Counted from the stretch's first letter, positions 26,657-35,276 are shown. The stretch is DNA of 64,000 bases from Comamonas sp. 26 (GCF_002754475.1 NZ_PEFL01000001.1:1922001-1986000), one strand, 5' to 3'. Notes: a model not told the origin generated them from the letters alone. Made by a program: numbers and translations.

Positions 26657-29600
26657 ATGTTCGAACGAATTATCCGATTTGCCATTGAGCAGCGCTGGCT
26701 GGTCATGGTTGCCGTTCTGGCCCTAGCGGCTCTTGGCGTATACAACTATCAACGCCTCGCTATTGATGCTGTACCTGACATTACCAATGTTCAGGTACAG
26801 ATCAATACGCAGGCCAGCGGCTACTCACCGCTTGAGACTGAGCAGCGAGTCACTTACCCAATTGAAACGGTGATGGCCGGCCTGCCCAATCTGGAACAGA
26901 CTCGCTCGCTGTCGCGCTACGGCCTGTCGCAAGTGACAGTAGTGTTTAAAGATGGCACTGACATCTACTTTGCTCGCCAGTTAGTCAACGAACGCATCCA
27001 ACAGGCCCGTGACAATCTTCCCGCTGGTGTCACTCCCACGCTGGGACCTATCTCTACAGGTTTGGGTGAGATCTATCTTTGGACCGTTGAGGCCGAGGAC
27101 GGTGCAAAGAAGGCAGATGGAACGCCTTACACACCTATGGATCTGCGCGAGATACAGGACTGGGTGATCAAACCGCAACTGCGTAATGTGCCTGGTGTCA
27201 CTGAAATCAACTCTATTGGCGGGTTCGCGAAAGAGTATCTGGTTTCGCCACGCCCAGAACAGCTGGCGTCCTATGGTTTCACTCTTGCTGACCTGGTTGC
27301 TGCGTTGGAACGCAACAATACCAATGTGGGAGCTGGATACATTGAGCGTCAAGGTGAACAATATTTGATCCGTGCCCCGGGTCAAGTCTCTGGCATTGCT
27401 GACATTCGAGAAGTGATCGTGGGTTCGGCTCAAGGCCAGCCCATACGTATTCGTGATTTGGCAGAGGTTGGCTTGGGTCGTGAGCTTCGCACCGGCGCTG
27501 CCACGGATAACGGCCGAGAGGTCGTGCTTGGCACGGTCTTCATGCTGATCGGGGAGAACAGCCGTGTGGTCTCGCAGGCTGTGGCTGCACGTATGGAGCA
27601 GATTAACCGCAGTCTTCCTGAAGGCGTGAAAGCGATCACGGTCTACGATCGCACAAACCTCGTCGATAAAGCCATCGCAACGGTCAAGAAGAATTTGGTG
27701 GAAGGTGCGGCTTTAGTTGTTGTCATCCTCTTCCTTTTCCTGGGCAACCTCCGCGCGGCCCTGATTACAGCGCTGATCATTCCGTTGTCCATGCTGTTCA
27801 CCTTCACTGGCATGGTGCAATACAAAGTCAGTGCCAACCTGATGAGTTTGGGCGCTCTTGACTTCGGCATCATCATTGATGGCGCGGTGGTCATTGTAGA
27901 GAACTGCGTGCGTCGTCTTGCCCACGCGCAAGAAGCACGCGGACGCTCTTTGACGCGCAGTGAACGCTTCCACGAAGTATTTGCTGCAGCCAAGGAAGCG
28001 CGTCGGCCTTTGTTGTTTGGACAATTGATCATCATGGTTGTCTATTTGCCAATCTTTGCGCTCACGGGTGTAGAGGGCAAGATGTTCCATCCCATGGCGC
28101 TGACTGTGGTGATCGCGCTTGCTGGCGCAATGTTGCTGTCCATTACCTTCATTCCTGCGGCGATTGCTCTTTTCATGGGTAACAAGGTTGCGGAGAAGGA
28201 AAATCGCCTCATGGTTTGGGCACGTCGCGTTTATGCACCAGCCCTTCATCGCGTCATGAGAGCTCCTGCAGTTGTTCTGACTGCAGCTGGTGTGGCGGTG
28301 GTGCTAAGCCTGCTGCTGGCAACGCGTCTTGGTAGTGAATTTGCACCAAACCTCAACGAGGGCGATTTCGCCATTCAGGCTCTGCGGATTCCAGGAACCA
28401 GCCTGACCCAGTCCCTTGAGATGCAAATGCAGATCGAGAAAACCTTGAAGAAAGAGTTTCCTGAGATCGACAGGGTATTTGCTCGTACAGGTACCGCGGA
28501 GATTGCCTCTGACCCGATGCCTCCGAACATTTCGGACGGCTACATCATGCTTAAGCCGCAGTCCGAATGGCCGGATCCGGCACGTACACGAGACGATTTG
28601 CTGGCAGCAATTCAGGCCGCCGCAGATCGAGTTCCAGGCAACAATTTCGAGTTCTCTCAACCCATTCAGCTGCGCTTCAATGAGTTGATATCGGGTGTGC
28701 GTAGTGATGTCGCTGTAAAGATTTTTGGCGACGACATGACCGTGCTGGAGAAGAACGCACAAGCTGTCGCAGGCATGTTGCAGCAAATTTCTGGAGCCTC
28801 TGAAGTCAAGGTCGAACAGACCACAGGCTTGCCAATGCTCACCGTGAAAATCGACCGTGAGAAGGCCTCGCGCTATGGTTTGAACATGGGTGACGTGCAA
28901 GACACCATCAGTACGGCACTGGGCGGTCGTGAAGCCGGCACAGTTTTCGAAGGCGACAAGCGATTCGACATTCAGGTTCGCTTGCCGGACGAAGTGCGCA
29001 ATGACATGGAAGCGATAGGACGCCTACCTATCGCGCTTCCACGCGGTACGGATGGCCGACTTGGTTTTGTTCCGCTTTCGGCCGTGGCTAGTTTTGATAT
29101 CGCACCAGGCCCTAACCAGGTGAGCCGAGAGGATGGTAAGCGCCGCATCGTGGTGAGTGCCAACGTGCGCGGACGTGATATTGGATCTTTCGTCACAGAA
29201 GCACAACAACGCCTCGAATCGCTGCAACTGCCTGCCGGCTACTGGACCCGATGGGGCGGAACCTTCGAGAACCTCGAGTCGGCTAGAAAACGCTTGACGA
29301 TTGTTGTGCCGGCAGCATTGCTGATGGTCTTTGTCTTGCTGTTTGCAATGTTCGGCAATGTTCGTGATGGTCTCATCGTGTTCACGGGCATTCCGTTTGC
29401 GCTGACAGGTGGCATCTTGGCGCTCTGGATGCGCGGTATTCCTTTATCCATCTCGGCAGCGATCGGGTTTATCGCGCTGTCAGGCGTGGCAGTGCTCAAT
29501 GGCTTGGTGATGATTGCCTACATCCGATCGCTGCGCGAAGAAGGAAAGCGCCTATATGAAGCAGTCACTGAAGGTGCTTTGACCCGACTGCGGCCAGTTC

Positions 29601-29830
29601 TGATGACCGCGTTGGTTGCATCGCTAGGCTTTGTTCCGATGGCCATCGCAACGGGCACAGGCGCGGAAGTTCAGCGCCCCTTGGCCACAGTGGTGATCGG
29701 CGGGATCTTGTCGTCGACTTTGCTGACCCTTCTCGTGTTGCCATTGCTTTATAGCTTGATACACCGCAAGGATCTCTCCGAGACGGAGGATGAGCAGGTG
29801 TTGGCGTCTACTGAGGAAAAGCCAGCCTGA
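26657..29830 (+). CDS. czcA: Cd/Zn/Co RND efflux pump CzcA
   Basis: This 1057-residue inner-membrane HME-RND pump is driven by proton motive force. Twelve transmembrane helices flank two periplasmic porter domains. The family signature in helix 4, LDFGIIIDGAVVIVENCVRRL, contains the three acidic residues (D, D, E) shown in CzcA to be essential for proton transport and marks the divalent-cation (Zn/Co/Cd) HME group. The N-terminal MFERIIRFAIEQRWLVM and AIDAVPDITNVQVQI match CzcA closely. It is complete and ends with an acidic tail. It is the last operon gene, with a strong terminator downstream. Confidence 0.94.
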   Translation: MFERIIRFAIEQRWLVMVAVLALAALGVYNYQRLAIDAVPDITNVQVQINTQASGYSPLETEQRVTYPIETVMAGLPNLEQTRSLSRYGLSQVTVVFKDGTDIYFARQLVNERIQQARDNLPAGVTPTLGPISTGLGEIYLWTVEAEDGAKKADGTPYTPMDLREIQDWVIKPQLRNVPGVTEINSIGGFAKEYLVSPRPEQLASYGFTLADLVAALERNNTNVGAGYIERQGEQYLIRAPGQVSGIADIREVIVGSAQGQPIRIRDLAEVGLGRELRTGAATDNGREVVLGTVFMLIGENSRVVSQAVAARMEQINRSLPEGVKAITVYDRTNLVDKAIATVKKNLVEGAALVVVILFLFLGNLRAALITALIIPLSMLFTFTGMVQYKVSANLMSLGALDFGIIIDGAVVIVENCVRRLAHAQEARGRSLTRSERFHEVFAAAKEARRPLLFGQLIIMVVYLPIFALTGVEGKMFHPMALTVVIALAGAMLLSITFIPAAIALFMGNKVAEKENRLMVWARRVYAPALHRVMRAPAVVLTAAGVAVVLSLLLATRLGSEFAPNLNEGDFAIQALRIPGTSLTQSLEMQMQIEKTLKKEFPEIDRVFARTGTAEIASDPMPPNISDGYIMLKPQSEWPDPARTRDDLLAAIQAAADRVPGNNFEFSQPIQLRFNELISGVRSDVAVKIFGDDMTVLEKNAQAVAGMLQQISGASEVKVEQTTGLPMLTVKIDREKASRYGLNMGDVQDTISTALGGREAGTVFEGDKRFDIQVRLPDEVRNDMEAIGRLPIALPRGTDGRLGFVPLSAVASFDIAPGPNQVSREDGKRRIVVSANVRGRDIGSFVTEAQQRLESLQLPAGYWTRWGGTFENLESARKRLTIVVPAALLMVFVLLFAMFGNVRDGLIVFTGIPFALTGGILALWMRGIPLSISAAIGFIALSGVAVLNGLVMIAYIRSLREEGKRLYEAVTEGALTRLRPVLMTALVASLGFVPMAIATGTGAEVQRPLATVVIGGILSSTLLTLLVLPLLYSLIHRKDLSETEDEQVLASTEEKPA

Positions 29831-29854
29831 TACAAGTAGTTCAATTCACCTCAT

Positions 29855-29890
29855 AAAAGCCATGGCCTCTAAGGCCATGGCTTTTTTCTT
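29855..29890 (+). terminator. Rho-independent terminator after czcA
   Basis: AAAAGCCATGGCC (29855-29867) and GGCCATGGCTTTT (29873-29885) form a 13-bp perfect stem with a 5-base loop, then a T-rich tail. It ends the czcCBA transcript. Confidence 0.93.
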
Positions 29891-29906
29891 GTAACAATAC
29901 TTAATA

Positions 29907-29959
29907 TGACAACATTGTCACATTCCTGTTGGCAATCTGTCGGTGGGTATTTTCTACAC
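29907..29959 (+). promoter_or_regulatory. Regulator box and -10 before DUF4148 gene B
   Basis: TGACAACATTGTCA (29907-29920) is a perfect TGACAA-N2-TTGTCA palindrome, the canonical CusR/CopR form. A TGT half-site follows at +20 (29927), and the TACACT -10 lies at 29954-29959, 47 bp from the box start. The layout parallels that of DUF4148 gene A at 1516-1569. Confidence 0.75.
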
Positions 29960-30030
29960 TTAAGCCATCTTCTCTGAATAGACGACTTTCTTAGATGGAG
30001 AAGAAAATCAATTCACTTAAGGAGTATTAA

Positions 30031-30378
30031 ATGGCTCACCGTAAAATTTTTGCATCTCTCACCGCCGCAGCCGCAATGGCAACCGTTATGGCAATGCCTG
30101 GCGTCGCAGTCGCAGATACGTACTGGCACCCCACAAATAATGAGGCTGGTGTAAAAGTATACCCCGAGCATTTCAAGAGCTCTCGAACCCGTGACCAAGT
30201 TCGTGAAGAAGCAGCGAATGCCGTACGAGAGGGCGGGGACAATCGACTGCGCAGCGGAAACTACCCAGCTGAGGCGAAAGGTACGGAGCCCGAAAAGACA
30301 CGTCAGCAAGTTATCGACGAACTGATTAAAGAAACCCCTTCGCAGCGAGATGCTCGTAACCAAGCTATAGCTGGGTAA
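30031..30378 (+). CDS. DUF4148 periplasmic protein B
   Basis: This 115-residue exported protein has a signal peptide ending PGVAVA and then the DUF4148 pattern: YWHPTNNEAGVKVYPEHF, SRTRDQVREEA and EKTRQQVIDELIKETPSQRDAR. AAGGAG lies about 9 bases before the ATG. It is paralogous to the protein at 1642-1986 with the same motif order (TNNE/ANNE, PEHF, KTR). It sits between the czcA terminator and its own terminator, so it is a single-gene unit under the CusR-like box. Function is unknown; co-expression with metal efflux is inferred. Confidence 0.88.
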   Translation: MAHRKIFASLTAAAAMATVMAMPGVAVADTYWHPTNNEAGVKVYPEHFKSSRTRDQVREEAANAVREGGDNRLRSGNYPAEAKGTEPEKTRQQVIDELIKETPSQRDARNQAIAG

Positions 30379-30396
30379 TCAGTAATATTTTCTTGG

Positions 30397-30431
30397 CGTG
30401 GATTCGTGGTAACACGATCCACGTTTTTTTT
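30397..30431 (+). terminator. Rho-independent terminator after DUF4148 gene B
   Basis: CGTGGATTCGTG (30397-30408) pairs with CACGATCCACG (30413-30423) around a short loop and is followed by eight T. It isolates the DUF4148 gene from eptA, which has its own box only 12 bases further on. Confidence 0.9.
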
Positions 30432-30442
30432 CGCTCAAAAAA

Positions 30443-30496
30443 TGACAAAAATGTAATCGGAATGTCATCGTGCAGATCAGATTTTATCTCTAGGAT
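30443..30496 (+). promoter_or_regulatory. Regulator box and -10 before eptA
   Basis: TGACAAAAATGTAATC (30443-30458), preceded by six A, carries a TGTCA half-site at +20 (30463-30467) and a TAGGAT -10 at 30491-30496, 48 bp from the box start. It is nearly identical to the boxes before flgB and czcC and places eptA in the same putative regulon. Confidence 0.72.
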
Positions 30497-30569
30497 TGTG
30501 GGTTTATATAAATTCAAAAATAGTTTCATTGAGAAGCTGAATAGTTCTTGATTAAATTCTTTTCGTAAA

Positions 30570-32213
30570 ATGAAGACTTTAAATAAAATAAGTGAATTCC
30601 TGCGCTCTAGTGGCATGCAATCAACACGCATGATCATTGGAGTTAGTATATGGATTGCTATTTTTTCTAATTATTATCTTTGGCTGAAGATATCTAAACT
30701 AGGTGAAGAATCGAATATAAGTTTAATAATATCTTTTGTTTTTATATTGATTGGTGTGAATATTTTTTCGATTTCTGTTTTGGGATGGGGGTGGCTTTTA
30801 AGGCCAATTGCCAGCATCTTTGTAGTCGGTGCGGCTTCAGGTGCCTATTTCATGCAAGCATACGGGATTGTTATTGATTCCAATATGATAACTAATGTGC
30901 TTCAAACAGACTTCAATGAAGCCTCGGATCTGATTAACTTGCAGATGATTTTCGTGATCTTGCTGCTGTCGTTGCCTCCATTGTGGTTTATATGGCGCAG
31001 AAATTTCTCAAAATCTACTTTTGGCAAACTGATATTGCAACGTTTGATGCTTGCTCTCCTGGGGATTTCAATAGCAGTGGTAAGCCTAATTGTTTCTTTT
31101 CAGGCGTTCTCCTCAACCATGAGGAACCATAAGGAGATTCGCTATTTGATTAATCCATACAACGGACTATATGCGGTTTTCAAGAAAATTGACGATTCCC
31201 AGAAGAGGAAATCTAAAGATTTGGTAAAAATAGGAGAAGGAGCATACATTGAAGGGACTATAGACCCTATAGTATTTCTTGTAGTCGGAGAAACCGCTCG
31301 TTCAGATCATTTGGGGTTGAATGGCTATTTAAGAGATACCACACCTTTGCTATCAAGTCGAAAAGACATTTTGTCATTTAAAAATGCCTGGGCTTGTGGA
31401 ACGAGCACCGCAGAGTCATTGCCGTGCATGTTTTCTCATTTATCAAGAGAGGAATTTTTTGATCGAAGCGAAAATTACGAAAATTTATTAGATGTTCTAA
31501 AAAGGGCAGGATTGGATGTCCTTTGGGTTGACAATCAATCAGGGTGTAAGGGGGTATGTGCGAGAATACCTGCTAGTAATCAAGAGATTATCGAAGGTAA
31601 TATCAATTGCAGAGATGATGGCTGTTTTGATGCAGCAGTGTTGAACAATCTCCAAAAGAAAATTGAAGACTTGCCAAAACCTGGCAAAGCTAAAGGAACC
31701 GTTATTCTAGTTCACCAAATGGGAAGCCATGGTCCAGCCTATTACAAGCGCTCTTCATCAGATAGAAAAGCCTACTTCCCAGAGTGTGACTCTTCAGCTC
31801 TGCAAACCTGCAGTCGAGACCAAGTAGTTAATGCATATGACAATAGCATAAGAGAGACTGATTATTTCATTTCGAATGCAATTGATTGGATTAAGGAAAC
31901 ATATCCAGATCGACCAACTGCAATGATGTATGTCTCAGATCATGGCGAGTCTTTAGGAGAAAATAATATATACCTCCATGGCCTACCTTATAGTTTGGCA
32001 CCCGATGCTCAGAAACGGATTCCTTGGATCGCTTGGTTCTCTGAATCATTTAAGCGCGAGAAATTCGACGAAAATGGATGTGCTGCTCTATTAGACGTTG
32101 ATGCCAAGATAAGTCATGATAATTATTTCCATTCGGTTTTGGGAATGATGAATGTAAAGTCTGAGATCTACAATCCTGATCTTGATATTTTTAAAAAATG
32201 CAGGAAGTATTGA
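30570..32213 (+). CDS. eptA: Lipid A phosphoethanolamine transferase, EptA/MCR-like
   Basis: The gene encodes a 547-residue inner-membrane enzyme that transfers phosphoethanolamine from phosphatidylethanolamine to lipid A phosphates. Five transmembrane helices lie in the first 180 residues, then a periplasmic sulfatase-like domain: VVGETARSDHLGLNGY (metal-binding Glu), CGTSTAESLPCMFSHL with the nucleophile Thr, NQSGCKGVC, HQMGSHGPAYYKR, and YVSDHGESLGENNIYLHGLPY with metal-binding Asp and His. Cys pairs typical of the family are present. The same motifs occur in EptA and in mobile MCR enzymes, and sequence alone cannot tell whether it gives polymyxin resistance. The gene is AT-rich, and its 3' end abuts IS5-family remnants. 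Start ATG 30570 has no strong ribosome site. Confidence 0.88.
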   Translation: MKTLNKISEFLRSSGMQSTRMIIGVSIWIAIFSNYYLWLKISKLGEESNISLIISFVFILIGVNIFSISVLGWGWLLRPIASIFVVGAASGAYFMQAYGIVIDSNMITNVLQTDFNEASDLINLQMIFVILLLSLPPLWFIWRRNFSKSTFGKLILQRLMLALLGISIAVVSLIVSFQAFSSTMRNHKEIRYLINPYNGLYAVFKKIDDSQKRKSKDLVKIGEGAYIEGTIDPIVFLVVGETARSDHLGLNGYLRDTTPLLSSRKDILSFKNAWACGTSTAESLPCMFSHLSREEFFDRSENYENLLDVLKRAGLDVLWVDNQSGCKGVCARIPASNQEIIEGNINCRDDGCFDAAVLNNLQKKIEDLPKPGKAKGTVILVHQMGSHGPAYYKRSSSDRKAYFPECDSSALQTCSRDQVVNAYDNSIRETDYFISNAIDWIKETYPDRPTAMMYVSDHGESLGENNIYLHGLPYSLAPDAQKRIPWIAWFSESFKREKFDENGCAALLDVDAKISHDNYFHSVLGMMNVKSEIYNPDLDIFKKCRKY

Positions 32214-32230
32214 TTTTTGAAGCGATGTTG

Positions 32231-32629
32231 AGCAAATGGGTTTCTGACTATCTGGTTGGATAAAGGCATAGCATGGTTTGTCGCTATCAGTGGCAAACAG
32301 GGGCGTAGCCCGAAGGGGGATGCGAACAAATGCTAGGACTACCAGGATTTAGTTCATATTCTCATACGAAGACAGGATTCGTGCAGTTGAACGTTACTTC
32401 AAGCTTGGCTTGCGTATCAGGGCCACAATTCGCCAGTTGGGATACCCAATCAAGAACGCATTGAAAGGCTGGTATCAGCACTTCCTGAAGTATCAGGATT
32501 TGTCAGTAAGCCAAGCGCCAAGAGCACCGAAATATTCGCTGCAGCAAAGACAGGCAGCGGTTGCTCATTACCTCGTCCACTATCACTGTATTGCTGCCAC
32601 GATAAGGGTTTTAGGTTACACGGGTCGAG
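32231..32629 (+). mobile_element. IS5-family and IS3-family remnants
   Basis: 32231-32315 reads GFLTIWLDKGIAWFVAISGKQGRSPKG, an IS5-family N-terminal piece like the one at 10570-10640. From about 32316 the DNA resembles the left end of the IS3 element at 19946 (GGGGATGCG, then GTTCAT and YSYEDRIRAV). It continues as a diverged transposase N-terminus (RATIRQLGYPIKNALKGW, VAHYLVHYHCIAATIRVLGY) to about 32629, where it runs straight into a broken cusF. Only fragments remain; no terminal repeat on the right is seen. Confidence 0.75.
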
Positions 32630-32800
32630 GAACCTTGTCGTCTTGCGTCACGGCGATATTCCGAACCAGGCTAAGCCGACCATGACCATGGGCTTCGCGG
32701 CATCCGAAAAGAAGATGCTAAAGGTTGGAGATAAGGTGAAGTCCTAAGCAGAGGTGATCAATGGCAAGGCATGGTGACGGAGCTGAAACCAAGTCGCTGA
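32630..32800 (+). pseudogene. cusF: Broken second cusF copy
   Basis: The DNA matches the C-terminal two-thirds of cusF at 8805-8993 (NLVVLRHGDIPN, TMTMGFAASEKKML, KVGDKVKS), but with an early stop after KVKS, small deletions and a frame change before the end near 32800. The N-terminal part, including the signal peptide, is replaced by the IS3 fragment. It is followed at once by a strong terminator that probably once ended a cus transcript. Several base differences from the intact cusF show it is an old paralogue, not a recent copy. Confidence 0.8.
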
Positions 32801-32804
32801 TAGA

Positions 32805-32834
32805 AAAGAGCCTGCCGTCCACGGCAGGCTCTTT
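32805..32834 (+). terminator. Rho-independent terminator after the cusF remnant
   Basis: AAAGAGCCTGCCG (32805-32817), loop TCCA and CGGCAGGCTCTTT (32822-32834) form a perfect 13-bp stem with terminal T. The region 32835-33096 that follows holds no gene that I can support. Confidence 0.92.
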
Positions 32835-33047
32835 GTTCAAGACATTCGTTTAGGCAGCAGACCGTACTAGCAGAGCTCCAAACTCGCAAGTCATCGTGGG
32901 CTTTCGTTTACTTTCTGCCAACAGCCGAAGATTGGCCTAAAGCAGGCATCCATTAGTGGCAGCACAGGTGTGTGCTTCAGGCTATTGCTGTTTGAAACTC
33001 CCCTATGGATCATGTTTTTGCCGGTGCCTGAAGATCTTTGAGAGTCA

Positions 33048-33075
33048 GGGTGCTCGGAGCATAGTCGGAGCACCC
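33048..33075 (-). terminator. Hairpin downstream of pbrT
   Basis: GGGTGCTC (33048-33055) and GAGCACCC (33068-33075) form an 8-bp stem just after the pbrT stop on the minus strand. No T-run follows, so it may be a processing or weak termination site. Confidence 0.45.
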
Positions 33076-33096
33076 TACCAAGGGGGCCTATTAATC

Positions 33097-35046
33097 TCAA
33101 ACGATTCGGGGGTTCCGAGCCTTCACGGCGTTCATGGCAAAGCCCGCTAAGGCAATGGCAAGCACCAAAGCTTGCGCAATCGCGGTTTCCGCTGACGGAT
33201 AGATGCCAAGCACTTCAATGCGCGGCCAATGGATCGGGCTCGCGCTCAACCAGCCAGCCTCCTGGAGGCCAGCAACCCCCTTGCCAGCGAGCACTACCGC
33301 GAGCACCGCAACCAGGATCGAACTGAGGCTGAAGAACTTACCAATCGGCATGCGCGCACTGCTCCGCAGCATAAGCCATGCAATGACGGCCAGGATGGCC
33401 ACTCCGCATACCAATCCGCCTAGCAAGGCACTGTTGTTGCCGTCACTGGTCAGTGCAGAGTAAAACAACACGGTCTCAAACACCTCGCGGTAGACGGCGA
33501 TGAACGACAAGGCGAACAATGCCCACGCTGAACGCCGCGTCATGGCTGCCGAAAGTTTGTCCTTTAGGTAGGCCTGCCACTTGCCCGCTGCGCTTTTCTG
33601 GTGCATCCAGAGCCCTACGCTCAGCAGCACAACGGCCGCGAACAGTGATGAAACCCCCTCGGTCACCTCACGGCTTGCGCCGCTGATGCTCATGAAGTAG
33701 GTGGCCACCGCCCAGGTTAGACCACCGCAAGCCAGTGCGGTCACCCAACCGCCATGCACATAGCCCAGCACATCGCGTCGTTCTGCCTTCTTCAGGAAAG
33801 CCAGCATTCCCACGACGATCAACAGCGCTTCAACCCCTTCGCGTAGCAGGATGGTTAGGGAGGCAATGAAGGTGGTTAGTGGGTCTGCCTTATTAGCGCC
33901 GAGTTCGGCGTCCACCTGGGCAAACAGATCGTCCAGCTTCTGTGCTGTGGCATCGGCTTGTTCCAACCTCCCGCCGGCGAGCGCACCGCGATAGGCCAGC
34001 ATGGCGTTTTCGACTTCTGTGAGAAGTGCCTGGTTGCGTGCGCGCAATGCAGGCTCAAGCGGCTCAAAACCATCCAAGTAAGCCGACAGGCCCAGTCGTG
34101 TTGCGCTGGCCCGGTCGCCCGCGCGCGCCGCGGCAAGGCTCTTCTGAAGGAGTGAGCGGGCCAGGGTTAGTCCGCCAGAGCCGCTCGCAACAGCGGTGAC
34201 TTCTGGGTGGCTACGAACATATGCGGTGAGGTCGCGAGCTGCGTCTGGTGCTATCAGTTCGGATAGAGCGGCTTCGGTCAAGGTCGCTGCAGCAGCTAGA
34301 TCGGGAAAGACAGTCTTGGCGGCGGTGTCTCGAACCCAGGATTGTTCGCCGCGAGCACGCATGGCATCGTCATGCGACAGTGTTCCTGTGAAGAAGGCCA
34401 GCGCCCAACGATCCTCGTCAGCGAGCGTGCCGAAGCCCTGCATCGATGTGCCGGTCACGCCTTGAGAAATGACCTGGTACAGCGCGAGCACACTTCGCGA
34501 ACGGGCACGATCATGATCGGTGAAGGCGATCGGGGGCGGGTCTAGCTTGGTGCTGAGTGGGCCGTCGCCAGCACCAGTTGCCCCGTGGCATGACGCGCAC
34601 TTGGCTTCAAACAGCACCTTAGCGCGTGCGAGATCCGGTGGCTGAGTAGGAGATAGCGGAAACGGATAGGCTTTGACCAACGCCGCTGCCAGCGAATTGG
34701 CGCTGTCGGCCACTGCTTTGGCATCCGCCTTTGCGGCAATGAGGTCTACTAGCACTTTGGCCTGCCGCTGCAACTCGGGCAGCACCGCAGTGCTCGGCAA
34801 TGCGGCTAGCTGCAGCACAGCGGTTGCCGCGAATTCCTTCATTTCTTCGTATTCACTCGCACTTTGAATCTGGCCGTTGCTTACTGCGCCACCGTAGTCA
34901 ACCGCCAGGTAGTCCAGCAACTGCCAGGTTTGCTTAGCCTGATCGCTGGCAGCAGGGTCGGCAGCCCAGGCGGGAGAAACCGACCAGAGCACAAACAATG
35001 CGGCTATTGCCAGGAATCTTCTGGCGTAAAGAGAAAGCATTTTCAT
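33097..35046 (-). CDS. pbrT: PbrT-type lead/iron permease with cytochrome c domain
   Basis: This 649-residue protein has a signal peptide (ending SPAWAA), an N-terminal periplasmic part with a haem-binding CASCH motif (about residue 150) typical of a c-type cytochrome, and a C-terminal FTR1-type permease with seven membrane helices. The permease carries the two metal-binding REGxE-like motifs LLREGVEALL and AVYREVFETVLF. The same fusion is known for PbrT, the Pb(II) uptake protein of the Cupriavidus pbr operon. Family members also import iron, and a Fur-like site lies upstream. It is separated by 230 bases from the uppP-like gene, so it may be an independent unit. Start 35046 or 35040. Confidence 0.85.
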   Translation of the reverse strand: MKMLSLYARRFLAIAALFVLWSVSPAWAADPAASDQAKQTWQLLDYLAVDYGGAVSNGQIQSASEYEEMKEFAATAVLQLAALPSTAVLPELQRQAKVLVDLIAAKADAKAVADSANSLAAALVKAYPFPLSPTQPPDLARAKVLFEAKCASCHGATGAGDGPLSTKLDPPPIAFTDHDRARSRSVLALYQVISQGVTGTSMQGFGTLADEDRWALAFFTGTLSHDDAMRARGEQSWVRDTAAKTVFPDLAAAATLTEAALSELIAPDAARDLTAYVRSHPEVTAVASGSGGLTLARSLLQKSLAAARAGDRASATRLGLSAYLDGFEPLEPALRARNQALLTEVENAMLAYRGALAGGRLEQADATAQKLDDLFAQVDAELGANKADPLTTFIASLTILLREGVEALLIVVGMLAFLKKAERRDVLGYVHGGWVTALACGGLTWAVATYFMSISGASREVTEGVSSLFAAVVLLSVGLWMHQKSAAGKWQAYLKDKLSAAMTRRSAWALFALSFIAVYREVFETVLFYSALTSDGNNSALLGGLVCGVAILAVIAWLMLRSSARMPIGKFFSLSSILVAVLAVVLAGKGVAGLQEAGWLSASPIHWPRIEVLGIYPSAETAIAQALVLAIALAGFAMNAVKARNPRIV

Positions 35047-35057
35047 GATATGGAAGT

Positions 35058-35078
35058 GTTATTGATTCTCATTTTATT
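35058..35078 (-). promoter_or_regulatory. Fur-box-like sequence before pbrT
   Basis: On the minus strand AATAAAATGAGAATCAATAAC resembles a Fur box (TGAGAATCA core, AT-rich dyad). It lies 12 bases before the pbrT start. The remainder of the 230-base gap (35079-35276) shows no gene and no MerR-type promoter. Iron control of this gene is a suggestion only. Confidence 0.4.
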
Positions 35079-35276
35079 CAGGATATGGCCCACTGGGCGT
35101 TGCTCAAGGCCGTTCGGCATAAGTTTCTAAAAAGGAGGTTTGCTTGTTGTAGGCAAAAAATGGCTCAACCAACAACGCCGCATAATTTAGGTTGCATTTA
35201 TCGATCGAGTCACAGCCAACTGTGCTGAATGCCTATAAGAGGCAACATATTCATCTTCGTCATGGTTGCTGAACGA

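Noticed and set aside
30570-32213. Calling the eptA-like gene a specific mcr gene
   Set aside because: The motifs are shared by chromosomal EptA and MCR enzymes; assignment needs a full alignment and resistance test.
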